A stretch of 64,000 nt of DNA from Gluconobacter albidus (lineage in GTDB: Bacteria > Pseudomonadota > Alphaproteobacteria > Acetobacterales > Acetobacteraceae), in NCBI RefSeq assembly GCF_002723915.1, contig NZ_BEWL01000001.1, positions 62,001-126,000 on the forward strand. The letters run 5' to 3'. A program made the position numbers and the translations under genes. The notes beneath the pieces were generated by a model. The model was not told the DNA's origin. It did not search any database and saw nothing but the letters and a program-made list of their open reading frames with translations. How positions within the stretch are numbered: the stretch's first letter is position 1; every line of letters starts with the position of its first letter. Below, one piece after another: positions 9,137-16,605 of this stretch.

Positions 9137-9470
9137 GCCTGTGTCTTCCACATCCCGCACTCCCGATCCCGCTCTGGCTGAACTCGAACGCCTGCGCGGC
9201 AGCATCGACAATATCGACGCTGCCCTGATCCACATGCTTGCGGAACGCTTCCGCTGCACGCAGGAAGTCGGACAGCTCAAGGCCCGTGCCCATCTTCCGC
9301 CTGCAGACCCGTCCCGCGAAACACGGCAGATCGAACGCCTGCGCCAGCTTGCTCGCGATGCTCATCTCGATCCTGACTTTGCCGAAAAATTTCTGGCCTT
9401 CGTCATTCACGAAGTCATCCGCCATCACGAAGCCATCGCCGCCAGCGCGCGCAGGGCTTCGGAAGGCTGA
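9126..9470 (+). CDS. Chorismate mutase, AroQ class (monofunctional)
   Basis: 114 residues, all helical. The AroQ pattern is present: an ELERLRGSIDNID first helix carrying Arg and Asp, the AERFRCTQEVGQLKA segment with the active-site Arg and Lys, and a C-terminal FLAFVIHEVIRHHEAI helix. It converts chorismate to prephenate, the entry to Phe and Tyr synthesis. There is no signal peptide and no fused prephenate dehydratase or dehydrogenase domain, so it is a free cytoplasmic enzyme. It overlaps the phosphoesterase gene upstream and lies 27 bp before sixA. aroC (19.4 kb) and aroE (50.4 kb) in the same window supply earlier steps. Confidence 0.9.
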   Translation: MSPEPVSSTSRTPDPALAELERLRGSIDNIDAALIHMLAERFRCTQEVGQLKARAHLPPADPSRETRQIERLRQLARDAHLDPDFAEKFLAFVIHEVIRHHEAIAASARRASEG

Positions 9471-9497
9471 TGGCCCAAAGCGGGTGATCCGGAACTG

Positions 9498-10013
9498 ATG
9501 CCCTTGCGCCGCCTTCTGCTTCTGCGCCATGCGGAAGCCGTCCCGCATGTCCTGACGGAAGGTGGCGACCGTAGCCGCGCCCTGACGTCCAGAGGACGCG
9601 AACAGGCCGCAAGCATCGGCAGACAGCTTGCGTCGCGCGATCTGTCCGATCCGATACAGATCCTTTGCAGCCCCGCCACCCGCACCCGACAGACGGCTCA
9701 GGGTGTGCTGGATGCACTGGATCAGATGCCTGCATTCACGATCGAAGACAGTCTCTATGCGGCAACCCCGGACACGCTTTACGGCCTCGTACATGCCACA
9801 TCCGAAGCGGTACGAACGCTTCTGATCGTCGGGCATAACCCGACCATTGGCGAGTTCGCCTGCGACCTTCTCGGCCCGGCCCTTCAGAGCACGCACTTCT
9901 CGGCTATTTATCGGGGGTATCCGCTCGCGGGCCTGACGATTCTCGATATTCCGGGAGAGTGGCTGGACGTCCGTCCGTCGACCATTCAACCGGCCACACT
10001 CCTTCTTCCCTGA
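9498..10013 (+). CDS. sixA: Histidine phosphatase family protein, SixA-like
   Basis: 171 residues. The histidine-phosphatase signature LLLLRHAEA sits at the N-terminus (the phospho-accepting His is in LRHAE). The second catalytic His is in VGHNPTIGEFA at about residue 113, with the SPATRTRQTA segment between. It has SixA length and topology. SixA removes phosphate from phosphohistidine, for example in phosphotransfer proteins; the substrate here is an inference. GGA precedes the ATG by five bases. It is the last gene of the 8450-10013 unit, and a hairpin follows. Confidence 0.88.
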   Translation: MPLRRLLLLRHAEAVPHVLTEGGDRSRALTSRGREQAASIGRQLASRDLSDPIQILCSPATRTRQTAQGVLDALDQMPAFTIEDSLYAATPDTLYGLVHATSEAVRTLLIVGHNPTIGEFACDLLGPALQSTHFSAIYRGYPLAGLTILDIPGEWLDVRPSTIQPATLLLP

Positions 10014-10020
10014 AAGATCC

Positions 10021-10041
10021 GTCCAGAGGGGCTCTCTGGAC
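10021..10041 (+). terminator. Hairpin after sixA, possible weak terminator
   Basis: GTCCAGAG and CTCTGGAC form a perfect 8-bp stem with a five-base loop, starting eight bases after the sixA stop. The following bases are A-rich rather than T-rich, so it is not a classical intrinsic terminator. It could stabilise the 3' end of the mRNA or act in the leader of gltA, whose start is 65 bp downstream. Confidence 0.35.
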
Positions 10042-10105
10042 ATAAAAAACCTTTCGGAGATAAAACAGAACAACATCCTTACATTTCAGGCGGGTTATCT
10101 TCTGC

Positions 10106-11401
10106 ATGTCCGAAAATCGTTCCGCGACCCTTTGCCTCAATGGCCTCAGCCGCCAGTTTCCGCTGCTGGAAGCGACGATCGGTCCGGACGTCATGGACAT
10201 GCGCGCCCTGTCCCAGAAAACGGGCGTGTTTTCCTTCGATCCCGGACTGGGCAGCACCGCCACCTGCACCAGCGCCATCAGCTATATTGACGGCGACAAA
10301 GGCGTCCTCCTGCATCGCGGCTATCCGATCGAAGATCTGGCCCTCAACGCGAGCTTCACGGAAACCGCCTATCTGCTGCTTTATGGCGAACTGCCAACGG
10401 CCACGCAGTATCAGACCTTCAGCAAAGACATGAACACCCACCGGCTGCTCAACGAGCAGATCCGGAACTTCTTCAACGGCTTCCGCCGCGACGCGCATCC
10501 CATGGCGATCCTGTGCGGGACCGTCGGCGCTCTATCCGCATTCCATCATGACGGACTGGACATCTCCCAGCCCGAGGCGCGGGATCTTTCCGCCCGGCGT
10601 CTGATCGCCAAGGTTCCGACCATCGCAGCCTGGGCCTATAAATACTCCATCGGCGAGCCGTTTATCTATCCCGATGAGGAGATGTCCTTCTCTGAGAACT
10701 TCCTGCACATGCTGTTTGCCCGGCCCGGTAACCATTACCGCGTCAATCCGGTTCTGGCGCGTGCGATGGATCGCATCCTGCTGCTGCATGCCGACCATGA
10801 GCAGAACGCTTCCACGACGACGGTGCGGCTTGTCGGCTCGACCGGCGCGAACCCTTACGCCTGCATTGCGGCAGGCATAGCCGCCCTCTGGGGGCCTGCA
10901 CATGGCGGCGCGAACGAGGCGGCTCTGGGGATGCTGGAATCCATCGGAAGCCGCGACGGCATTCCGGCATTCCTCAATGAAGTCAAGAACCGCAATTCCG
11001 GCGTGCGCCTGATGGGCTTCGGCCATCGCGTCTACAAGAATTTCGACCCGCGGGCGAAAATCCTTCAGGCGACCTGCCATGAAGTCATTGAAGAGCTGGG
11101 CCTCAAGCGCGACCCGCTTCTGGATCTGGCGATGGAGCTGGAGCGTGTGGCGACCGAGGACGACTATTTCGTCAGCCGTCGCCTTTATCCGAATGTGGAT
11201 TTTTATTCCGGGCTGATCCTCAAGGCTCTGGGCATTCCCAAAAGCATGTTCACCGTCCTGTTCGCTGTCGCGCGGACGGTTGGCTGGGTCAGTCAATGGA
11301 AGGAAATGATCGAGGAACCATCCGTTCGCATCAGCCGCCCCCGGCAGCTTTATATCGGTGCGGCGGAGCGGAGTTTCATCCCGATGAGCGAGAGGAGCTG
11401 A
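10106..11401 (+). CDS. gltA: Citrate synthase, type II
   Basis: 431 residues, the normal length for the hexameric Gram-negative enzyme. The catalytic block [14 protein letters not shown] lies near residue 306 (active-site His 307 and, just after, the Asp in FDPR). The block [15 protein letters not shown] and [12 protein letters not shown] supply the other conserved His residues. It condenses oxaloacetate with acetyl-CoA; in Acetobacter the orthologue (AarA) contributes to acetate tolerance, and in Gluconobacter it feeds glutamate synthesis because the TCA cycle is incomplete. The ribosome-binding site is weak (AGGCGGG about 12 bases upstream). It is a monocistronic unit with a hairpin over the stop codon. 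Confidence 0.97.
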   Translation: MSENRSATLCLNGLSRQFPLLEATIGPDVMDMRALSQKTGVFSFDPGLGSTATCTSAISYIDGDKGVLLHRGYPIEDLALNASFTETAYLLLYGELPTATQYQTFSKDMNTHRLLNEQIRNFFNGFRRDAHPMAILCGTVGALSAFHHDGLDISQPEARDLSARRLIAKVPTIAAWAYKYSIGEPFIYPDEEMSFSENFLHMLFARPGNHYRVNPVLARAMDRILLLHADHEQNASTTTVRLVGSTGANPYACIAAGIAALWGPAHGGANEAALGMLESIGSRDGIPAFLNEVKNRNSGVRLMGFGHRVYKNFDPRAKILQATCHEVIEELGLKRDPLLDLAMELERVATEDDYFVSRRLYPNVDFYSGLILKALGIPKSMFTVLFAVARTVGWVSQWKEMIEEPSVRISRPRQLYIGAAERSFIPMSERS

Positions 11402-11410
11402 GGCTCCTCT
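11391..11410 (+). terminator. Hairpin spanning the gltA stop codon
   Basis: AGAGGAGC and GCTCCTCT form a perfect 8-bp stem with the loop TGAG, which contains the TGA stop of gltA. Only TCAAACTTC follows, so there is no clear U-tract; termination would be weak or the element is a 3'-end stabiliser. Confidence 0.4.
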
Positions 11411-11417
11411 TCAAACT

Positions 11418-11654
11418 TCAGCAGTCGCAGCCCGGCGTCTGGCCTCTGGCCTGACGGACGACGTGGTGGTCGATCCATTCCGCCACGAGGCGACGGGCTT
11501 CCTTGACGGAAGATTCGGGGTGATGGATGCGGTACAGCGTCGTGCAGGCGGCGAAGGCCTGCATGTCCGGCTGACCGACCTCCCGCAGTTCCTGATAGGC
11601 CGTCACAACAGCGCGTTCGCATTTCCGGCCGATCCGGCTGGTCTCTATGCTCAC
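11418..11654 (-). CDS. Small hypothetical protein, convergent to gltA
   Basis: 78 residues if started at the GTG at 11654 (residues SIETSRIGRK follow), which has AGGA seven bases upstream; a longer frame opens at 11723 but adds a low-complexity N-terminus. The composition is balanced and not the Arg/Pro-rich translation typical of shadow frames: it contains a helical region (CERAVVTAYQEL), an amphipathic segment and a C-terminal CDC. No signal peptide, no recognised domain. I consider it probably real but have no functional clue. Confidence 0.55.
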   Translation of the reverse strand: MSIETSRIGRKCERAVVTAYQELREVGQPDMQAFAACTTLYRIHHPESSVKEARRLVAEWIDHHVVRQARGQTPGCDC

Positions 11655-11861
11655 TTCTGATCCTGCCGTAAATGAGAATGAATATCGATACCTCTCCCTA
11701 GAACTCCCGAGCCTCCCATGCAAGCAGGAAGATCGGAACAGCCTGTGACACTGACAGGCAGCGGATAAAATTCACACAGTCCAAAAGCGGGCGATATTGC
11801 CCCTACCCTTCCCGGCGACAGGCCGGTAAACCACGAGAAAACGACGTCAGCGGAGACAAGC
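11655..11861. other. Intergenic region upstream of pyrE
   Basis: About 207 bases without a convincing gene. It includes an interrupted palindrome GGGCGATATTGCCC (11789-11802, six of seven pairs) and CCTGT/ACAGG arms around 11740-11757, either of which could be an operator. GGAG lies about ten bases before the pyrE start. I see no riboswitch or leader peptide. Confidence 0.4.
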
Positions 11862-12608
11862 ATGACCCAGTTCGCCGAGAGCCCGATGGCGGGCCGCACC
11901 CAGTGGGACCGCGACGCGGCCCTCGCCACGGCCCGTATCCTGCTTGAGATCAAGGCCATCAACTTCCGCCCGGAAGACCCCTACACCCTGACGTCAGGCT
12001 GGAAGTCCCCGGTCTATATCGACTGCCGCAAGATCATTTTCTTCCCGCGTGCGCGCACCAAGATCATGGAACTGGCCGTTGAAAAGATCGGCCGCCATAT
12101 CGGCTATGAAAGCATCGACGCCGTCGTGGGTGGCGAAACCGCCGGTATTCCGTTCGCCGCCTGGATCGCGGACCGGATGATGACGCCGATGGCCTATGTC
12201 CGCAAAAAGCCCAAGGGCTTTGGTCGCAACGCGCAGATCGAAGGCGATGTGCCCGAAGGCATGCGTACCCTGCTGGTCGAAGACCTGACGACGGACGGCG
12301 CGTCCAAGATCCGATTCGCAAATGCCCTGCGTGATGCGGGTGCCATCGTGAACCACACCTTCGTTGTCTTCTTCTATGGCGTCTTCCCCGGTGCTCACAA
12401 AACGCTGGCGGATATGGACATTTCTCTCCATGCGCTGTGCACCTGGTGGGACGTGCTGGAAGCCTGTGCGGGGGCGAACTACTTCTCTGAAAAAGACAGC
12501 GCCGAAGTCCGCCGCTTCCTCGAAGATCCGTGTGGCTGGTCGAAGAAGCATGGCGGTGTGAGCAGCGCGGAAGAGGCGCTGGCTCTCAAGGCCAAAGCTG
12601 AAGCCTGA
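11862..12608 (+). CDS. pyrE: Orotate phosphoribosyltransferase
   Basis: 248 residues. The PRPP-binding signature TLLVEDLTTDGASK lies at about residue 137, the YTLTSGWKSP block near the N-terminus binds orotate, and AYVRKKPKGFGRN is the flexible catalytic loop with its Lys. It joins orotate to PRPP to make OMP in pyrimidine synthesis. GGAG sits nine bases upstream of the ATG. The last base of its stop is the first base of murI, so the two are coupled. A C-terminal tail of ~45 residues goes beyond the minimal PyrE core, as in other alphaproteobacterial enzymes. Confidence 0.96.
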   Translation: MTQFAESPMAGRTQWDRDAALATARILLEIKAINFRPEDPYTLTSGWKSPVYIDCRKIIFFPRARTKIMELAVEKIGRHIGYESIDAVVGGETAGIPFAAWIADRMMTPMAYVRKKPKGFGRNAQIEGDVPEGMRTLLVEDLTTDGASKIRFANALRDAGAIVNHTFVVFFYGVFPGAHKTLADMDISLHALCTWWDVLEACAGANYFSEKDSAEVRRFLEDPCGWSKKHGGVSSAEEALALKAKAEA

Positions 12609-13456
12609 TGGAGACTGGCGCATCCGTGCCAGCAGGCCGGAGTCTGGTTTTTGACTCCGGCATCGGGGGGATGGGCGTCGTGCAGGCCCTGCGCGCCCTC
12701 CTTCCCGCCCTTCATATCGACTACCTCGCCGATACGGCGCTCTTTCCCTACGGCGAACAGCCGGACGACCTGCTGACAGCGCGTATCGTCAATCTGTTGG
12801 TCGCGGCCTGCGACAATCTACGCCCCGATGTGTTGGTTATTGCATGCAATACCGCCAGTACGATCGCCCTCCCCGCCCTGCGTGAACGACTCAACATCCC
12901 GGTGGTCGGATGCGTCCCCCCGATCCGCTGGGCCGGGCGTGTTTCAGAAAGCCGCGTCATCGGCCTGCTTTCGACCTCCGCCACCGCACGGCGCCCCTAT
13001 ACACTCCGGCTGCATCAGGAGTTCGCTGCGGATTGCCGTCTGATTACCCATGGCGCGCGCAGACTGGCCGATCTGGCGGAACGTGCTTTTCTGGGTGAGG
13101 TCATTGCGGATGCGGACATTCAGCACGAACTGGACTGCCTATTCGGACAGCCTCATGGCAGCGAGATTGATACGGTCGGGCTCGGCTGCACCCACTATAC
13201 ATTTCTGATGGACGCCTTCGAACGCATGTCGCCATCCGGGGTGCGCTGGCTGGACCCGGCTTCCGCCGTTGCCCGACAGGTCGGAACTGTCCTTCAAACG
13301 CTGTCTCACGGAGCAGAAACAGCGCAGAAAGGCCGTTTCCTGATGACCCGGCTGCCGCATACAGCGCCGGGGCTTGAAGCCGCCGCCGCAAGGCTCGGCT
13401 TCAGAGGGTGGGAGTTGCTCACCGCTCCCATTCCGCTCATGACAGCGGCAAACTGA
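12608..13456 (+). CDS. murI: Glutamate racemase
   Basis: 282 residues with both halves of the aspartate/glutamate racemase signature: FDSGIGGMGVV at the N-terminus, ACNTAST around Cys80 and GCTHYTF around Cys194, the two catalytic thiols. It makes D-glutamate for peptidoglycan. It overlaps pyrE by one base (TGATG), and pyrE-murI is likely one operon. It converges on the polyprenyl synthase gene; the hairpin between them terminates the opposite strand. Confidence 0.96.
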   Translation: METGASVPAGRSLVFDSGIGGMGVVQALRALLPALHIDYLADTALFPYGEQPDDLLTARIVNLLVAACDNLRPDVLVIACNTASTIALPALRERLNIPVVGCVPPIRWAGRVSESRVIGLLSTSATARRPYTLRLHQEFAADCRLITHGARRLADLAERAFLGEVIADADIQHELDCLFGQPHGSEIDTVGLGCTHYTFLMDAFERMSPSGVRWLDPASAVARQVGTVLQTLSHGAETAQKGRFLMTRLPHTAPGLEAAAARLGFRGWELLTAPIPLMTAAN

Positions 13457-13484
13457 AAAGCCCCCGCCCGATCAGGCAGGGGCT
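13456..13484 (-). terminator. Intrinsic terminator of the polyprenyl synthase gene
   Basis: On the minus strand AGCCCCTGCC pairs with GGCGGGGGCT around a six-base loop (one mismatch), followed by TTTT. It begins nine bases after the stop of the gene at 13493-14548. Confidence 0.75.
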
Positions 13485-13492
13485 AACACGCT

Positions 13493-14548
13493 TCAGCGGG
13501 CGCGGTCGACGGTGTACTGGACCGTCTCTGCCATCAGACGCCGCAATTCACTGTCCGGGAAAATGGACAGCGCTTCGACGGCTTCGGCGGCGTAAACCCG
13601 TGCACGGGCAATAGTCGTGGCAATGGCACCTGTCTTCTCGATCAGGGCCAGCGCATGTGGCAGGTCAGCGTCCGTCTGCTCGCCCTTTTCAATGACACGC
13701 TCCCAGAAAGCACAGTCTTCGGGAGAGCCGGCTTCATAGGCTGCCAGAACCGGCAGCGTGATCTTGCCCTCCCGCATGTCGTCGCCAACGGTCTTGCCCA
13801 GAACCTGCTGATCGGCAGCATAATCGAGCGCGTCGTCAACGAGCTGGAACGCCATGCCCAGATTGGTCCCGAAACGGTCCAGTGCGACTTCTTCCGCTTC
13901 GGGGCGATCGGCAACGACCGCGCCGACGCGACAGGCCGCTGCGAACAGAGCCGCCGTTTTGCCGTGAATGACTTCCAGATACCGCTCAACCGGTGTGGAG
14001 AGATCGTTCTGCGTCACCATCTGAAGGACTTCGCCCTCGGCAATCGTCGCCGAAGCATCGGACAGGATCGCCATGACCTTGAGCGAGCCATCGGCCGTCA
14101 TGAGCTGGAACGAGCGTGCGAACAGGAAGTCGCCCACCAGAACGGACGCCTTGTTGCCAAAAACTGCATTGGCCGACGCCAGCCCACGACGCAGATTGCT
14201 TTCATCGACCACGTCATCGTGAAGCAGCGTTGCGGTGTGGATGAACTCCACACAGGCTGCCAGTCCGACATGACGCTGATTTTCAGGAGTCGACTGATAG
14301 CCACACAGGCGGGAGGCGGCGAGCGTCAGCAGTGGCCGCAGGCGCTTGCCACCCGCTGCAACAAGATGGGCGCCAAGCTGCGGAATGAGCGGAACCGGGC
14401 TCTCCATCCGCGCGATAATGGCGCGGTTGCAGGCCTGCATGTCCTGTTCCAGATAGGCGGACAGAGCGGAAAGGGCGCTCTCGCTCCCTGCATCCCTGAG
14501 CACAGCTTTATCAACGGTCGCAGAAACGTCCGGTGCGGCAGAATCCAA
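13493..14548 (-). CDS. ispB: Long-chain trans-polyprenyl diphosphate synthase (octa/decaprenyl)
   Basis: 351 residues of the isoprenyl synthase fold. The two aspartate-rich motifs that bind Mg-diphosphate are LLHDDVVDE (about residue 112) and QLVDDALDYAAD (about 236). It builds the side chain of ubiquinone from FPP and IPP. Gluconobacter makes mostly Q-10, so decaprenyl is the likely product, but chain length cannot be read from the sequence. ubiA at 35 kb uses this product. It starts 149 bp from, and divergently to, the methyltransferase at 14698, a common alphaproteobacterial pairing. Confidence 0.94.
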   Translation of the reverse strand: MDSAAPDVSATVDKAVLRDAGSESALSALSAYLEQDMQACNRAIIARMESPVPLIPQLGAHLVAAGGKRLRPLLTLAASRLCGYQSTPENQRHVGLAACVEFIHTATLLHDDVVDESNLRRGLASANAVFGNKASVLVGDFLFARSFQLMTADGSLKVMAILSDASATIAEGEVLQMVTQNDLSTPVERYLEVIHGKTAALFAAACRVGAVVADRPEAEEVALDRFGTNLGMAFQLVDDALDYAADQQVLGKTVGDDMREGKITLPVLAAYEAGSPEDCAFWERVIEKGEQTDADLPHALALIEKTGAIATTIARARVYAAEAVEALSIFPDSELRRLMAETVQYTVDRAR

Positions 14549-14697
14549 GGGTCATTACTCCAGTTCCCGCAACGGCTCCGGGGGCTGGCCCAGGAGCGCA
14601 CGGGCACGATATGATGTGGCGTAGCCCGTTCTTTCTCTCCTGTCGCGACAAGAACGAACGGACCATGTAACGCCGGACGACAGGTTGGAAAGACCAT

Positions 14698-15564
14698 ATG
14701 AGCGGCAGCAGGAAGACGGTCAACCCATTGCCCCCTCCGAACATCTTTTCCGGTCATGCATTTTCCGGTCCTGGTCCGGCCCGCGAAGAAGGATCGCTGC
14801 TGGGAGGGCGTGTGCGCTACGACCAGTTCACCGAAGGTTACAGGACGGGTCTGGAACCTGTTCTCATGGCGGCCTCCATTCCGGCAAAAACTGGCGAAAC
14901 AGTTCTGGAAGCCGGTTGCGGGGCGGGAGCAGCCCTGCTGTGCCTCACCGCGCGCCTTCCGGGGGTTCGTGGAGTCGGGCTGGAATCCGATCCGGAAACT
15001 CTGGCACTGGCCGAGCGCAATATCCGCGCCAATGCTGATCCCGACGGTGAAACGCGGATTCAGGTGGTCCACGCCCATCTGCCCGACATCCCCAAAAACC
15101 TGCGCGCCCTCACACCAACCGCCAATGGTCGTTTTCATCATGTGATGGCCAATCCGCCCTGGCATAGCGCGCACGGTACGCCTTCTCCCGACAGCCGACG
15201 CCGCCTCGCCCTGAGTGCGGAGACGACCGCACCGGAAGACTGGGCCCGCGCTCTGACGAAATGGGTTCTTCCGGGCGGAACGCTGACATTCGTCCTGTCA
15301 GTCGCCAGCGCGGACAGGATCTGCCGGACTTTACTGGAAAATGGGTGTGGTTCGATCCAGCTTTATCCTTTCTGGCCACGAGCGGGCCGCGAAGCAAAGC
15401 TGGTTCTGGTCCGCGCCGTCTATGGCGGACGGGGAATTTTCCGGCTTCGGGCCGGACTGGTTCTGCATGAGACGGACGGGCGTTTCACCGCTGCTGCAGA
15501 GCGTGTTCTGAGAGACGGAGAAGCCCTGCCTGAAAGTCAGAACCTCTCCAGACCCTGTTTTTAG
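14698..15564 (+). CDS. Class I SAM methyltransferase, TrmN6-like (COG4123)
   Basis: 288 residues. Motif I is VLEAGCGAGAALLCL (about residue 68), an acidic motif II follows (VGLESDPET), and the catalytic NPPW (about 153) marks an amino-group N6-adenine-type methyltransferase. In E. coli the family member methylates A37 of tRNA1(Val); substrate transfer to this protein is an inference. The N-terminus has the Gln/Tyr-rich ligand loop RVRYDQFTEGYRTG typical of COG4123. It converges with nrdB: the two stop codons overlap by four bases. Confidence 0.88.
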   Translation: MSGSRKTVNPLPPPNIFSGHAFSGPGPAREEGSLLGGRVRYDQFTEGYRTGLEPVLMAASIPAKTGETVLEAGCGAGAALLCLTARLPGVRGVGLESDPETLALAERNIRANADPDGETRIQVVHAHLPDIPKNLRALTPTANGRFHHVMANPPWHSAHGTPSPDSRRRLALSAETTAPEDWARALTKWVLPGGTLTFVLSVASADRICRTLLENGCGSIQLYPFWPRAGREAKLVLVRAVYGGRGIFRLRAGLVLHETDGRFTAAAERVLRDGEALPESQNLSRPCF

Positions 15565-16580
15565 CTGAAAACGTTGCCTTCAAACGCTTCTTCCCATGTG
15601 CCGGAGGTGGAGGCACGGGAATATTCGGTCGAACGGTTTTCGAAGAAGTTGGCGTGTTCGACGGCGTTGAGCATGTCATCAATCCACGGCAGCGGATTGC
15701 TTTCCTGCCCATAGATCGGGTCCAGACCAAGCTGTGTCAGGCGGCGATCGGCGATGAAGCGGATATACGCCTTCACGTCGTTGGACGACATACCCTCAAC
15801 CGGCCCCATCTCGAACGCCAGATCAATGAACGCATCTTCGTGCTCGACCGTCGTGCGGCAGACCTGTGTGAGTTCCTCGCGGAAATCGGCTGTCCACAGT
15901 TCCGGGTTTTCGCGGATGAACGTCCGGAACAGGCGGATCATGGACAGGCAGTGCAGCGTCTCGTCACGCACCGACCAGGACACGATCTGCCCCATGCCCT
16001 TGAGCTTGTTGAATCGCGGGAAGTTCAGCAGGATCGCGAAGGACGCGAAAAGCTGAAGTCCTTCCATGAACGCCCCGAAAGCCGCCATCGTCTTGGCGAT
16101 TTCACGCTTGTTGTCGATGTTGAACGACTGCATGAAATCGTATTTGTCCTTCATCTCCTTGTACTTCAGGAAAGCCGAATACTCAGTCTCGGGCATTCCG
16201 ATGGTATCAAGAAGATGGGAATACGCAGCGATGTGGATCGTCTCGATGTTCGAAAACGACGACAGCATCATCAGCACTTCGGTCGGTTTGAAAACCTGAC
16301 TGTAGTACTTCATGTACGCGGAATTCACTTCCACGTCGGCCTGCGTGAAGAAGCGGAAAATCTGCGTCACCAGATGCTGTTCTGCTGCCGTCAGCGTCCG
16401 GTGCCAGTCCTTCACGTCATCGGCCAGCGGCACTTCCTCGGGCAGCCAGTGGACGCGCTGCTGGGTCAGCCAGGCGTCATAGGCCCAGGGGTAGCGGAAG
16501 GGCTTGTAGACCGGGTTGGCGGTCATCAGGTCGAAATGCTGCTCGGCCTGATGACCGGTCGTCGGGGTCGTGTCGCTCAT
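15561..16580 (-). CDS. nrdB: Ribonucleoside-diphosphate reductase, class Ia beta subunit
   Basis: 339 residues from the ATG at 16580, which has GGA eight bases upstream; an ATG six codons earlier lacks spacing. Metal and radical residues are visible: E113-x-x-H116 and the radical Tyr120 in ETIHIAAYSH, and the second E-x-x-H in RDETLH. The Tyr is retained, so this is a tyrosyl-radical enzyme rather than the Phe-containing class Ic. It generates the radical for deoxyribonucleotide synthesis by NrdA. It is transcribed after nrdA with a 25-bp gap. Confidence 0.97.
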   Translation of the reverse strand: MSDTTPTTGHQAEQHFDLMTANPVYKPFRYPWAYDAWLTQQRVHWLPEEVPLADDVKDWHRTLTAAEQHLVTQIFRFFTQADVEVNSAYMKYYSQVFKPTEVLMMLSSFSNIETIHIAAYSHLLDTIGMPETEYSAFLKYKEMKDKYDFMQSFNIDNKREIAKTMAAFGAFMEGLQLFASFAILLNFPRFNKLKGMGQIVSWSVRDETLHCLSMIRLFRTFIRENPELWTADFREELTQVCRTTVEHEDAFIDLAFEMGPVEGMSSNDVKAYIRFIADRRLTQLGLDPIYGQESNPLPWIDDMLNAVEHANFFENRSTEYSRASTSGTWEEAFEGNVFS

Positions 16581-16605
16581 GATCTCGTCCTTTCGCATCC
16601 CACCA

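Noticed and set aside
14549-14697. Possible DUF2007 gene between ispB and the methyltransferase, as in some Alphaproteobacteria
   Set aside because: No frame in this 149-bp gap gives a DUF2007-like product.
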